A DNA stretch of 64,000 nt from positions 1,054,001 to 1,118,000 of the forward strand of contig NZ_CP136651.1 in NCBI RefSeq assembly GCF_036784765.1, read 5' to 3'. A program made the translations under genes and the position numbers. The notes beneath the pieces were generated by a model, which was not told where the DNA came from, made no database searches, and saw only the letters and a list, made by a program, of their open reading frames with translations. Positions 37,053 to 46,301 of the stretch are shown here, piece after piece. This DNA is from Novosphingobium sp. ZN18A2. GTDB taxonomy: Bacteria; Pseudomonadota; Alphaproteobacteria; Sphingomonadales; Sphingomonadaceae. Numbering within the stretch: the stretch's first letter is position 1; each line of letters begins with the position of its first letter.

Positions 37053-37485
37053 GTTCGCGTCGATCAGTGGAATATGCCTCTCGCACAAGCATATGGCATG
37101 GTTACCACCAGATTGATTGTATCGGTGCGACAGCGGGACGGAAAAGTTGCTCCGCGCGCGCAGGCAAGCGCGCATCGGGCGCCGTTTCCGGACCGTGTGG
37201 ACAACCTGGATCGTTCGGTTCGGTGTCCGCTATATGCTGAGCTTGGCGGGAAAGCGGCCGTTGCGGATGCGACGACAATTCAGAAGTTGTGCTGGCCCAC
37301 CCCCAACCCCTCCCGCAAGCGGGAGGGGGAGCGAGACTTGCGCCGCCGCAGGCGGTGCTAGTCGCAGCGGGGTGGGCAAATATGCGAGGGCAGCCTCCCC
37401 CCAATCCCGCCATTCAACGCCGCGTCGCTTGCTCTCCGAAATCTGTCGGTCGTTCGCGCCGGAATTTGTCCACGCGGCCCGGCCC
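37053..37485. other. Intergenic stretch upstream of rlpA end
   Basis: About 430 bases between the short hypothetical gene and the rlpA stop. It contains one DnaA-box-like site (TGTGGACAA, 37197-37205) and a composite palindrome at 37296-37376. I see no convincing gene: the long plus-strand frame here reads through the palindrome and antisense of the two short genes. Confidence 0.55.
37296..37376. repeat. Composite palindrome (CCTCCCGCAAGCGGGAGG type)
   Basis: Inner hairpin CCTCCCGC-AA-GCGGGAGG at about 37309-37326, flanked by CCCACCCC on the left (37296-37303) and GGGGTGGGC on the right (37368-37376). The same unit occurs twice, in inverted orientation, at 43783-43901. It is a sphingomonad-type dispersed intergenic repeat. 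Confidence 0.75.
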
Positions 37486-38142
37486 CTACAGCGGACCCAC
37501 CCCGCGCTCGAACTGTTCGCGCAGCGATTCCAGCACGCGGCCGCGCACCGGGGGCAGGGCTTCGGCCGCCTTGCCTTCGCGCAATCGCTTGCGGTCCTTT
37601 TCGGGCGGGGCGATCACGCGCACCCGCACCGCCGCCTTGCCCTGTGCGCGAATGCCCAGTTCTTCCGCGGCGCCCTTTGACAGGTCGATAATCCGCGCGG
37701 GATCTCCGAACGGACCGCGATCGTTGATCCGCACGATGATCCGCCGTCCGGTGCCCAGCGCGGTGACTTCCACATAGCTGGGCAGCGGCAGGGTCTTGTG
37801 CGCGGCGGTGATCCAGGCGGGGCGGAACCGCTCTCCGCTGGCGGTCTGCGTGCCGCTTTCGTTGCCGTACCACGTGGCATAGCCCAGCATGTCGTAATCC
37901 GGTTGCGCGGCGGGCCGATAGGTCGTGCCGCGCACGGTATAAGCCGGCCCGATGCGCACCGGCACGTCCGAAACCGGGCGATAGGCCGGGTGGGAGGCGC
38001 AAGCGGAAAGGGTGAGGGCGGCAATGGCGGGTGCCAGGGCGGGTGCCAGGGCGGGTACAGGCGCGCGCCGCGCGCGAACGGGCGCCGGACCTGCCGCGCG
38101 GCTGCGGATTTCCCGCCAATTCAGGCGCATGGCGTTTCCCAT
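37486..38142 (-). CDS. rlpA: RlpA-like septal ring lytic transglycosylase
   Basis: 218 residues with a double-psi beta-barrel: [39 protein letters not shown] and [20 protein letters not shown], the conserved Asp-Arg of RlpA. A lipobox LTLSAC (C48) follows an unusual basic N-terminus with the triple repeat [12 protein letters not shown]. No SPOR domain is present. RlpA-type enzymes cleave naked glycan strands at the septum. ATG 38142 has GGAGGAAGGG upstream. It diverges from uvrA with a 137-base gap holding both promoters. Confidence 0.88.
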   Translation of the reverse strand: MGNAMRLNWREIRSRAAGPAPVRARRAPVPALAPALAPAIAALTLSACASHPAYRPVSDVPVRIGPAYTVRGTTYRPAAQPDYDMLGYATWYGNESGTQTASGERFRPAWITAAHKTLPLPSYVEVTALGTGRRIIVRINDRGPFGDPARIIDLSKGAAEELGIRAQGKAAVRVRVIAPPEKDRKRLREGKAAEALPPVRGRVLESLREQFERGVGPL

Positions 38143-38279
38143 CGCCGCCCTTCCTCCACCACGCCGGGCGCGAAGGCAATTGCAATTCCCTCCATTGTCC
38201 CCACATCGCCCGCCTGTCCGGCCCGGCCCGGTTCGGCGGCGCTTGCCCGGCGCGAACAAATCTGGAACATACCGTCCCC

Positions 38280-41192
38280 ATGAGTCTATCCGAAATTACG
38301 ATACGCGGCGCGCGCGAGCATAACCTGAAGGGTTTCGATGTCGTGCTGCCGCGCGACAGGCTGATCGTGATCACCGGTCTTTCGGGATCGGGCAAGTCCA
38401 GCCTTGCCTTCGATACGATCTATGCCGAAGGGCAGCGCCGCTATGTCGAGAGCCTTTCGGCCTATGCGCGCCAGTTCCTCGAGATGATGCAGAAGCCCGA
38501 TGTCGAACATATCGACGGGCTTTCCCCCGCGATCAGCATCGAGCAGAAGACGACCAGCCGCAACCCGCGCTCCACCGTGGCGACGGTTACGGAGATCTAC
38601 GATTACATGCGCCTTTTGTGGGCGCGCACGGGCGTGCCCTATTCGCCCGCCACGGGCCTGCCGATCGAAGCGCAGACGGTGTCCAACATGGTGGACCGGG
38701 TCATGGCGCTGCCCGATGGCACGCGGCTTTACTTGCTGGCCCCGGTGGTGCGCGGCCGCAAGGGGGAATACCGCAAGGAACTGGCCGAATGGCAGAAATC
38801 GGGCTTTACCCGCGTGCGCATCGACGGGGAGATGTATGCGATCGAGGATGCCCCCGCGCTCGACAAGAAATACAAGCACGACATCGAAGTGGTGGTCGAT
38901 CGCCTGGCCGTGCGCGAAGGGATCGAGACGCGGCTGGCCGACAGCTTCGAAACCGCGCTGAAGCTGGCCGAAGGGCTGGCCTATGTGGACCTGGCCGACG
39001 GCAACGTGCCGGGGCGCGAGGAGGAGGACACCGGGGGCGCCCAGGAACAGAAGCTCAAGGGCGCGGGCCTGCCGCCCAACCGCATCGTGTTCAGCGAAAA
39101 GTTCGCCTGCCCGGTCAGCGGCTTCACCATCGAGAGCCTGGAGCCGCGCCTGTTCAGCTTCAACGCGCCGATGGGCGCGTGCCCCGCGTGCGACGGGCTG
39201 GGCGAAAAGCTGCTGTTCGATCCGCAGCTCGTGGTGCCCAACGAAACGCTTTCGCTGAAGAAGGGCGCGATCGTGCCGTGGGCGAAGTCCAACCCGCCGT
39301 CGCCCTATTACATGCAGGTGCTGGCCAGCCTGGCGAAAGCCTATGAGTTTGACCTCGATACGCCGTGGAACGATCTGGAGCCCGACCAGCGGATGATCAT
39401 CCTGCACGGCACGGGCGGGATGCCGGTGCCGCTCACCTTCAAGGACGGGCGCAAGGAATACACCGTCAACAAGGCGTTCGAAGGCGTGATCGGCAATCTC
39501 AACCGCCGGATGCTGCAGACCGAAAGCGCCTGGATGCGCGAGGAGCTGAGCAGGTTCCAGGCCGCCCACCCGTGCGAGGCCTGCGGCGGCAAGCGGCTGA
39601 AGCCCGAGGCGCTGGCGGTGAAGGTGGCGGGAGAGGACATTTCCACCGTCACCCGCTTCAGCGTGGGCGACGCGGTGGGCTGGTTCAAGGATCTGCCCGC
39701 CAGGCTGACCGACCAGCAGAACCAGATCGCGAAGGCCATCCTGAAGGAAATCGACGAGCGGCTGGGCTTCCTCAACAACGTGGGCCTCGATTACCTCAAC
39801 CTCGACCGCACCAGCGGCACGCTTTCGGGCGGGGAGAGCCAGCGCATCCGCCTTGCCAGCCAGATCGGCAGCGGGCTTTCGGGCGTGCTCTATGTGCTGG
39901 ACGAGCCTTCCATCGGCCTGCACCAGCGCGATAACGACCGGCTGCTGGAAACGCTCAAGCGCCTGCGCGATCTGGGGAACACCGTGATCGTGGTGGAGCA
40001 CGATGAAGACGCGATCCGCCATGCCGACCATATCGTCGATCTTGGCCCCGGCGCGGGCGTCCACGGCGGAGAGATCGTGGCGCAGGGCGCGCTGAAAGAC
40101 ATCCTGAAGGCGAAGCACAGCCTCACCGGCCAGTATCTTTCGGGCAAGCGCAGCATCGAAGTGCCGAAAACCCGCCGCAAGGGCAACGGCCACACGGTGC
40201 GCGTCGAAAACGCCAGCGCCAACAACCTCAAGGGCGTGACGGCCGAGTTCCCATTGGGCACCTTCTGCTGCGTCACCGGCGTATCGGGCAGCGGCAAGTC
40301 CTCGCTCACCATCGACACGCTGCAGGCGGGCGCCAGCCGCATGCTCAACGGCGCGCGGGTGATCGCGGGCGCGCACGACGCGATCCGCGGGCTGGAAATG
40401 TGCGACAAGGTGATAGAGATCGACCAGTCGCCCATCGGCCGCACCCCGCGCAGCAACCCGGCCACCTATACCGGCGCCTTCACCCAGATCCGCGACTGGT
40501 TCGCCGGCCTGCCCGAAGCGCAGGCGCGCGGGTACAAGCCGGGGCGCTTCAGCTTCAACGTGAAGGGCGGGCGGTGCGAGGCGTGCCAGGGCGACGGCCT
40601 CATCAAGATCGAAATGCACTTCCTGCCCGACGTTTACGTCACGTGCGAGGAATGTGGCGGCAAACGCTATAACCGCGAAACGCTGGAGGTGAAGTTCAAG
40701 GGCCACTCCATCGCCGACGTGCTGGACATGACGATCGAGGACGCGGAGGAGTTCTTCAAGGCCGTGCCGCCCATCCGCGACAAGATGCACATGCTGAACG
40801 AGGTGGGGCTGGGCTATGTGAAGGTGGGCCAGCAGGCGACCACGCTATCGGGCGGCGAGGCACAGCGGGTGAAACTCGCCAAGGAACTCAGCCGCCGCTC
40901 CACCGGGCAGACGCTCTATATCCTCGACGAGCCGACCACCGGCCTCCACTTCGAGGATGTGAGGAAGCTGCTGGAGGTGCTGCACCGGCTGGTCGACCAG
41001 GGCAACAGCGTGGTAGTGATCGAGCACAACCTGGATGTGATCAAGACGGCGGACTGGATTGTTGATCTTGGGCCTGAGGGCGGTGTGCGTGGGGGGGAGA
41101 TTGTTGCCGCCGGAACTCCCGAACAGATCGCCACGGAGGAACGGTCGTTTACCGGGGCATACCTCAAGCCATTGCTCGACGTGCGGCAATGA
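38280..41192 (+). CDS. uvrA: Excinuclease ABC subunit A
   Basis: 970 residues: two ABC modules with Walker [10 protein letters not shown] (about 33-41) and GVSGSGKSS (about 662-670), signatures [14 protein letters not shown] and [16 protein letters not shown], and zinc modules [20 protein letters not shown] and [16 protein letters not shown]. It is the damage-sensing subunit of nucleotide excision repair. ATG 38280 matches the family N-terminus [20 protein letters not shown]. The last 130 bases use less GC-rich codons than the rest, and a second diverged copy of the 3' end follows at 41217-41309. Confidence 0.97.
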   Translation: MSLSEITIRGAREHNLKGFDVVLPRDRLIVITGLSGSGKSSLAFDTIYAEGQRRYVESLSAYARQFLEMMQKPDVEHIDGLSPAISIEQKTTSRNPRSTVATVTEIYDYMRLLWARTGVPYSPATGLPIEAQTVSNMVDRVMALPDGTRLYLLAPVVRGRKGEYRKELAEWQKSGFTRVRIDGEMYAIEDAPALDKKYKHDIEVVVDRLAVREGIETRLADSFETALKLAEGLAYVDLADGNVPGREEEDTGGAQEQKLKGAGLPPNRIVFSEKFACPVSGFTIESLEPRLFSFNAPMGACPACDGLGEKLLFDPQLVVPNETLSLKKGAIVPWAKSNPPSPYYMQVLASLAKAYEFDLDTPWNDLEPDQRMIILHGTGGMPVPLTFKDGRKEYTVNKAFEGVIGNLNRRMLQTESAWMREELSRFQAAHPCEACGGKRLKPEALAVKVAGEDISTVTRFSVGDAVGWFKDLPARLTDQQNQIAKAILKEIDERLGFLNNVGLDYLNLDRTSGTLSGGESQRIRLASQIGSGLSGVLYVLDEPSIGLHQRDNDRLLETLKRLRDLGNTVIVVEHDEDAIRHADHIVDLGPGAGVHGGEIVAQGALKDILKAKHSLTGQYLSGKRSIEVPKTRRKGNGHTVRVENASANNLKGVTAEFPLGTFCCVTGVSGSGKSSLTIDTLQAGASRMLNGARVIAGAHDAIRGLEMCDKVIEIDQSPIGRTPRSNPATYTGAFTQIRDWFAGLPEAQARGYKPGRFSFNVKGGRCEACQGDGLIKIEMHFLPDVYVTCEECGGKRYNRETLEVKFKGHSIADVLDMTIEDAEEFFKAVPPIRDKMHMLNEVGLGYVKVGQQATTLSGGEAQRVKLAKELSRRSTGQTLYILDEPTTGLHFEDVRKLLEVLHRLVDQGNSVVVIEHNLDVIKTADWIVDLGPEGGVRGGEIVAAGTPEQIATEERSFTGAYLKPLLDVRQ

Positions 41193-41198
41193 TGCCTG

Positions 41199-41216
41199 CC
41201 CCCGCGAAAGCGGGGG
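41199..41216. repeat. GAAA-loop palindrome after uvrA
   Basis: CCCCCGC-GAAA-GCGGGGG, a perfect 7-base-pair stem with a GAAA tetraloop beginning seven bases after the uvrA stop. It resembles the core of the palindromes near 6.7 kb and sits exactly at the junction between the two uvrA tails. Confidence 0.65.
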
Positions 41217-41309
41217 GCGGTCGGGACGCCGGAGGATGTGGCGAAGGATGCGCGGAGTTTTACGGGGCAATACCTCAAGCCTCTTTTAGGTGTCCGCAGG
41301 GGCGATTGA
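41217..41309 (+). pseudogene. Second, diverged copy of the uvrA 3' end
   Basis: This stretch encodes GTPEDVAKDARSFTGQYLKP and then LLGVRRGD before TGA at 41307-41309. That is a UvrA C-terminus, aligning with the current uvrA end ([20 protein letters not shown] then LLDVRQ) with about 60% identity. It is in the same frame as uvrA, separated from it by the uvrA stop and the GAAA palindrome, and has no start of its own. It is either a remnant of another uvrA allele brought in with the neighbouring restriction-modification genes, or a local duplication. Confidence 0.75.
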
Positions 41310-41340
41310 AGCGGTGCGATCCATTTTCTAAGGAACGTCC

Positions 41341-42159
41341 ATGGACGAAGAATCAGTCGTATCAAAGGTCGCCGAACTTACCGCGTGGTGGATTTCACAG
41401 CGCACTGCAAAAATAGAGCAAATTGAGCACGGTTCAATGGAGGTGAACCCATTTCTTGCTCCGTTAATTTGCGCCTTACATGGGCTGGACGATGCCCGAG
41501 AGTTGGCCAACTTTGTAACTGCGGGCCATTTTTATATCGGGCATGGCACGGGCTTTGGCAAACTTATCGATGAGAAGATACTGCCGCGTGCCTTTGGAAC
41601 AGAAAAATTGGACAAGGCGTTCCGTCTTCGCAACGATCTTACAGATCCTGCCTTCGACGATATCGATCATATCGTAAGAAAACCCGAAGGAATTTATTTA
41701 CTTTCTCAAAAAGCGAGCAAGTGGACGATTCAACTCGGGCAGGCGATGGGTTTGAACCGTTCGTTCAAATCGCTTCTGAACATGAGAGATCGTGGTGAGA
41801 TTGATTTCCAGAAGATCATTGTTGGCGTTTTTTACGGACACGGAGACGATTTAACTGATAAATATCGTATATTGAGAGGCGTTACGACCGGGGCTGCTCA
41901 TGACGTGGTTGATATTTCTGAACATGTGGAAGTTTTGTCAGGACGGTCTTTCTGGGCATGGCTGGCCGGAGATGCCAAAGCGCAGGAGTGGGTTGTAAAG
42001 GGCATATTCCGCGCGATCCGTGAAGCTGCATCCGATGAAGGGCGGGCCGAGAAAGCAACTAATGAAGCCGATGGTGAAATGACTGGAATGTTATCCAATA
42101 TCGGGGATATAAATGACGAAGATGATTGGATTAAATTCATTAATATGGTCAATCGCTAA
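41341..42159 (+). CDS. Putative type II restriction endonuclease
   Basis: 272 residues encoded in clearly AT-richer DNA than the neighbours. A possible PD-(D/E)xK core is D107/D109 in AFDDIDHIVRKP followed by YLLSQKASKWTIQLGQA (S-Q-K at 122-124) on the next strand, resembling PmeII/BsaWI-like type II enzymes; the family assignment is tentative and was not searched. NPFLAPLICALHGLDD at 36-51 fits a helical N-terminal part. Pairing with the neighbouring methyltransferase, with which its stop codon overlaps, makes a restriction role likely. Start ATG 41341 has AAGGAA upstream. Confidence 0.7.
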   Translation: MDEESVVSKVAELTAWWISQRTAKIEQIEHGSMEVNPFLAPLICALHGLDDARELANFVTAGHFYIGHGTGFGKLIDEKILPRAFGTEKLDKAFRLRNDLTDPAFDDIDHIVRKPEGIYLLSQKASKWTIQLGQAMGLNRSFKSLLNMRDRGEIDFQKIIVGVFYGHGDDLTDKYRILRGVTTGAAHDVVDISEHVEVLSGRSFWAWLAGDAKAQEWVVKGIFRAIREAASDEGRAEKATNEADGEMTGMLSNIGDINDEDDWIKFINMVNR

Positions 42160-43412
42160 GCGAATAGTCGTAAATCGTCATCGTAATAGCTGTGATTTCC
42201 AGCCAGCGCCTCTCCTTTGTGCCAATACCGCTTTGTCCTGATATGAGGGCGAATGTGAATGACATCTGGAGCGTTGTGCGCTTCAGATGGAATACCAAAG
42301 TCTGTAGGCGCTTGCGCTTCTGTATCGCACAAGAGCTTTGCAATCGCGTCTCCGGCGACTTTTCCCAGCCTCACCGGCACGGCATTGCCTATCTGTCGGT
42401 ATTTTTCCGCCGTCGTGCCCGCGAATTTCCAATCGGACGGAAATTCTTGAATTGCTGCACATTCGCCTACGGTCAGGGCGCGTAGATCATCAGGATGGCA
42501 CATACTTGTTGATGCGTGATTTGGCATTGTCACGACGGTGGGGCTTGGAAAATCCCAGCTCAGCCGTCGCCAGGTCGCACTTCGACCACCTTTCAAATAC
42601 CAACTTTTGCCCATGGATTCCTTTTGGATGTCCACGGGAAGGCTGCGCCAATTGCCGCCAGGAGGCACCATCGACAGGTATCGCAGTTTCCTTGCGCTGA
42701 AATTCATCAGTTCAGGGCAAGGGTCGCAGAAATCTTTTCCGATTACGTCACGTAAACTCGTGAATGGCGGCAATCGATCTTCCGGACGATTGCTATGTGT
42801 CGGCTTGGGCATCGAAGCCTGCCCTCCCAGACGATTGCCAAGGATCATCAAACGCTCCCGAATTTGCGGTGCGCCGTAGTTTGCCGAATTCACCAAAAAG
42901 GCCTGGGCCTGATAGCCGGCTTGGGTGAAACCCTTCAGTAGTTCTTGAAGCAAGCTCCCCTTTTCCGACATCCATATCTCGAAATCATTTACGTCGTTCG
43001 TTCTCTTTTTGGGAACAAGCGGCATTGAATGAAGGCCGCGAACATTTTCCATCAAGAAGGTTTTGGGCTTCAGTTCTCGCACCATTCGCAGATACTCGAA
43101 GACCATTTGCCCACGCGGATCCAGTGTCCCTTCACGATTGCCGTAAACCGAAAATGACTGGCACGGCGGACCGCCAGCAAGAAGATCAAGTTCGCCTGCA
43201 GCGATGCCCGACATTTCCGTGAATTTACGCTGGGTCAGATTTTCAATGGAATCGTCGAAGATCGGCATTTCGGGCCGGTTCAACCGCATCGTGGCGATCG
43301 CACCCTTATCGATCTCGTTCGCAAACACGCATGCGCCGCCTGCCTCTTCCAATCCCAGATCCAGACCCATTGCGCCTGAGAAAAGCGACGCGAAAGTGAA
43401 CTTGGTGCTCAT
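42156..43412 (-). CDS. dcm: DNA (cytosine-5) methyltransferase
   Basis: 418 residues with the C5-MTase motifs in order: motif I FTFASLFSGAMGLDLGLE (6-23), motif IV with catalytic C84 in GGPPCQSFSVYGNREG, motif VI MENVRGL, motif VIII QIRERLMILG, and motifs IX-X AIQEFPSDWKFAG and YRQIGNAVPVRLGKVAGDA. The target-recognition region lies about 240-330. ATG 43412 follows GAGG. It would protect the host from the adjacent nuclease by methylating cytosine in the same, unknown, site. The gene is AT-richer than surrounding genes. Confidence 0.93.
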   Translation of the reverse strand: MSTKFTFASLFSGAMGLDLGLEEAGGACVFANEIDKGAIATMRLNRPEMPIFDDSIENLTQRKFTEMSGIAAGELDLLAGGPPCQSFSVYGNREGTLDPRGQMVFEYLRMVRELKPKTFLMENVRGLHSMPLVPKKRTNDVNDFEIWMSEKGSLLQELLKGFTQAGYQAQAFLVNSANYGAPQIRERLMILGNRLGGQASMPKPTHSNRPEDRLPPFTSLRDVIGKDFCDPCPELMNFSARKLRYLSMVPPGGNWRSLPVDIQKESMGKSWYLKGGRSATWRRLSWDFPSPTVVTMPNHASTSMCHPDDLRALTVGECAAIQEFPSDWKFAGTTAEKYRQIGNAVPVRLGKVAGDAIAKLLCDTEAQAPTDFGIPSEAHNAPDVIHIRPHIRTKRYWHKGEALAGNHSYYDDDLRLFA

Positions 43413-43605
43413 CAAGACCTCTTCGTTCCTGTTATGATCTTAACAAGCGCAGGAAGCATGGCAATGCTAGGGCCAATCCTAACGTCCAAAGTTGAGGGAA
43501 TTTCCACAGGGCTGAGCTGCGATATGACAATGGGCTTCACTTTCCTACACACCCCCGCATCCCCTATCCCCTCCGATCCTGTTTTGTTCCGCATGAGGCG
43601 CAGCG

Positions 43606-44812
43606 ATGGATCGGCATTCCGGGGACCCCCAATTCGACAACCGGCCGCACCGGCCTTCGGGCGAGGGCGCGCTCGGCGCTTGCGGTGACGGGCGCGCGGG
43701 CGATCCCGGCGAAGACTCGGGGGCGGGGTTCGGGCGGGGGTGGATTCCGGCCTCGCGGGATATCGGGTTGCCGGGGGATGATTCCCCCCTCCCGCTTGCG
43801 GGAGGGGTAGGGGGGTGGGCCTGCGACGGTTCCTCGGGCGGTGTGCCTGATCTGATCTCGGATTTGCCCACCCCTAGCCCCTCCCGCAAGCGGGAGGGGG
43901 GAACAGGGACCGCCCAGGCCACCGCTCCGCAATACCGCCACGATGGCTGGACGCGCGCGCGGCGCGTGCGGTTTCTTGATGCGCTGGCCTCGTGCGGCTG
44001 CGTCCGCTCGGCCGCGGCGCGGGTGGGGCTTTCGTTCCAGTCGGCCTACCTGCTGCGGCGGCGCGATGCGCTTTTCGCGCAAGGGTGGGACGCGGCGCTG
44101 GTGCTGGCGCGCGCCGTCGCGGAAAGCGAGCTGGCCAGCCGCGCGCTGAACGGCGTTACCGAAACCGTCTATTACCGGGGAGAGGCGGTGGGCAGCCGCA
44201 CGCGGTTTGACAGCCGCCTGCTGCTGGCGCTGCTCGCCCGGCTCGATGCGCGGGCCGCCGATCCCCATGCGCAGGCCTCCGCCCGCCACTTCGACGCGCT
44301 GCTCGCCGACATTGGCGACGGGGAAGAGCCGCCCGCGCCGGACGAGGCGTGGCAGGCGCCGCCCGAACGCGCGGAATGGATAGGGCAGAGCGACGCGGGT
44401 GCCTGTTCCGCATGGCCGGAAGAGGACGCCGGCGAAGGCGCGCCGGAAGACGCGCCGGCGGACGGGCAGGGGGATTCGGATGGGGACAGGGACGCGGACG
44501 GGGATGATGAGGACGCGTGGCTCTTGCAAACCGCGCGCCGCCGCGCCCGCGCCGCCGAACAATGGGACCGCGCCCGCGCGGAAGCCATCGCCGCGGTCGA
44601 TGCCGCCTGCGAAGCGCACGGCAAAAGCAGGGCCGGGGGCTGCGCGCCGGTCGAATACAAGTCGCTCGACGCCGTGCGACCGGCACCGCGCGAAAAAGCG
44701 CCGGACGCACCGCCGCCACGCCCCCGTCAACACCGTCAACTTCGCGCGGTCGGCCACGCTCCCGATCCGGTCGCGCGCTCGGTCGCCGACGCAGCGCCCC
44801 CGCCATACGTAG
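43606..44812 (+). CDS. Helix-turn-helix-like hypothetical protein, probably frameshifted
   Basis: The N-terminal and middle parts read WTRARRVRFLDALASCGCVR, SAAARVGLSFQSAYLLRRRD, the pattern of a helix-turn-helix (about residues 113-150) found in many sphingomonad proteins, then a helical region and an acidic low-complexity segment. No stop occurs in this frame until 45555, but that end would overlap the next gene by 640 bases in another frame. The +1 frame contains a typical end, HAPVNTVNFARSATLP, closing at 44812, so I suspect a frameshift near the A-run at 44693-44698. Residues about 60-105 come from two palindromic repeats. Confidence 0.5.
43783..43820 (-). repeat. Palindromic repeat inside a coding frame, copy 1
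   Basis: TCCCCCCTCCCGCTTGCGGG then AGGGGTAGGGGGGTGGGC: the CCTCCCGC-hairpin family in the reverse orientation of the copy at 43866-43901. It keeps the reading frame open, encoding SPLPLAGGVGGW. Confidence 0.75.
43866..43901 (+). repeat. Palindromic repeat inside a coding frame, copy 2
   Basis: GCCCACCCCTAGCCCCTCCC then GCAAGCGGGAGGGGGG, the forward-oriented partner of copy 1. It encodes LPTPSPSRKREGG in frame. The two copies flank a 45-base spacer. Confidence 0.75.
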
Positions 44813-44914
44813 CAGGCCCTATCCCCGCGTTCGAAGCCTTGCAGGGCTTTCCCCCTACACCGGCAGAACGGCCCGCGCCGGATTGCCCGGCCGGTCGGGA
44901 AAAGGGGAAATGTC

Positions 44915-45649
44915 GTGGAAAATCGATCAGCCGGATGGGGCCGGGCGCTGGGCTTCTGCGTGGCGGGGCTGGCCTTTGCGGGGCCGCAAGGCGCGCGGGC
45001 CGAAACGCCGGGGTTCGATCTTTCCTCGCTGCCCGGATCGCGGGTGGCGGTGCCCGGTGCGGATGCACGAGTCCGGAGTGCCGGTCCGTCCGTATCGAGC
45101 CTGCCCGGGCCGCGCTTTGGCCTTGCGCCTCGTGCCGCGATCCCGGCGGCCGCGTTGAACGCGGGATTGCTGACCCACCGGGTGGAAATCGAACGGCCGC
45201 CGGTATCAGGCGAAAGCGGGCAGGGCGAAAGAGAGGAAGGCCGGCACGTGCCGACGCCGACCGTGAAAGACCCCGCTGCTGCTCGACCGGCGGCGAACAA
45301 GGCGGACGCCAACACCCTGCACATCACCTATACCGCGCAATCGCGGGACGATCGGCTGCGGCGAACCAACCGCCGGCTGGAGTTTGCTTTCCAGGCGATC
45401 AACGCGCTCGACGCCGCAATGACGATCGGTTGCGTAACGCGGAGCAACTGCCGGGAGATGAACCCGGTCTATGGCAGCAATCCCGATGTGGGCAGGGTCA
45501 TCGTGGTAAAGGCCGCAACCAGCGTGCTCCATCACGTGATCTATCGGCTGGTTGACCGGAAAGATCCCGGCGCCGCCAACGTGTTCCAGTACGTCAGCGT
45601 GGGCATCGCGGGCGGCGCGGTGCTGTGGAACCTGGCCGTCGTCCTATGA
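44915..45649 (+). CDS. Exported hypothetical protein
   Basis: 244 residues with a signal peptide (about 1-29, ending ARA before ETPGF), a Pro/Ser/Gly-rich middle and a C-terminal membrane-associated part: LEFAFQAINALDAAMTIGCV, TRSNCREMNPVYGS, and VFQYVSVGIAGGAVLWNLAV. The last third looks like a small conserved family of two- or three-helix membrane proteins with NALDAAxT and a Cys pair. GTG 44915 follows AAAGGGGAAA. It may be co-transcribed with the preceding helix-turn-helix gene. Function unknown. Confidence 0.7.
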   Translation: MENRSAGWGRALGFCVAGLAFAGPQGARAETPGFDLSSLPGSRVAVPGADARVRSAGPSVSSLPGPRFGLAPRAAIPAAALNAGLLTHRVEIERPPVSGESGQGEREEGRHVPTPTVKDPAAARPAANKADANTLHITYTAQSRDDRLRRTNRRLEFAFQAINALDAAMTIGCVTRSNCREMNPVYGSNPDVGRVIVVKAATSVLHHVIYRLVDRKDPGAANVFQYVSVGIAGGAVLWNLAVVL

Positions 45650-45835
45650 TTGCGGCGGCGGGCGGCCCCGATCGTGCGGCCGTCGGTGCCGCCGGTTTCG
45701 CGCCCTGTCCAACGGCTGTCAGCCACGTCCGGCCCGGCTGTGCAATCGCGCGGGCGGTTGTCACGGCGCGCCACAGGGGCCATGTGGGGGGCGGTAGAGG
45801 GGGGACGATGCGCCCCAGTTTAGGAGGAGAACCCC

Positions 45836-46270
45836 ATGAACCGCCCGATCCTGATCGCCGCCGCCGCACTTTCCGCCGCGGGCCTTTCCGCGACGCCCGC
45901 GACCGCCGAATCCGGCACGATGCTTTCCACCCAGTTGCAGGGCGCGAACGAAGTGCCCGGCCCAGGCATGACCGGCGCGACGGGCCAGGCCTCCGTCATG
46001 GTCTATCCCGACCGGGGCTATGTCTGCTGGTCGCTTGACGTGCAGAATGCCGGAACGCCCAACGGCGCGCACATTCACAAGGCCACGGCCGGACGCGAAG
46101 GCGGCGTTGTCGTGCCGCTGGAAACGCCGGAAGGCGGGATGAGCCAGGGATGCAAGAAGGTGGACAAGGCGCTTGCCGCCGATCTCGCCACCAATCCGGC
46201 AGGCTATTACATCAACGTGCACAATGCCGAATATCCGAAGGGCGCGGTGCGCGGCCAGCTTATGCCGTAA
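45836..46270 (+). CDS. CHRD domain protein, exported
   Basis: 144 residues with signal peptide (MNRPILIAAAALSAAGLSAT, then PATA) and a CHRD domain: LQGANEVPGPGMTGATGQAS, WSLDVQNAGTPNGAHIHKAT and YYINVHNAEYPKGAVRGQLM. The CHRD fold is a beta sandwich found in secreted proteins; no activity is known in bacteria. The start ATG has AGGAGGAGAA just upstream. A hairpin terminator follows at 46280-46301. Periplasmic or extracellular location is likely. Confidence 0.87.
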   Translation: MNRPILIAAAALSAAGLSATPATAESGTMLSTQLQGANEVPGPGMTGATGQASVMVYPDRGYVCWSLDVQNAGTPNGAHIHKATAGREGGVVVPLETPEGGMSQGCKKVDKALAADLATNPAGYYINVHNAEYPKGAVRGQLMP

Positions 46271-46279
46271 ATCGCGCAG

Positions 46280-46301
46280 CGGGCGGGAACTCGTCCGCCC
46301 G
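46280..46301 (+). terminator. Hairpin after CHRD gene
   Basis: CGGGCGG (46280-46286) pairs with CCGCCCG (46295-46301) across an 8-base loop, 10 bases after the CHRD stop. No T-run follows. A second strong hairpin, GGGCCGGGA-TCGC-TCCCGGCCC, lies further down at 46466-46487. Confidence 0.55.

Noticed and set aside
36387..37361. 324-residue plus-strand frame over the 36.4-37.4 kb region
   Set aside because: It is antisense to two short genes and runs into a palindromic repeat (PNPSRKREGE); composition is arginine-rich.
38286..40790. An 834-residue minus-strand frame opposite uvrA
   Set aside because: It mirrors uvrA codon structure and has no recognisable motif; uvrA on the plus strand is intact with all ABC motifs.
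43412..43594. 60-residue frame upstream of the methyltransferase (minus strand)
   Set aside because: Possible controller (C protein) was considered, but there is no helix-turn-helix pattern and no ribosome-binding site; the sequence looks like leader DNA.
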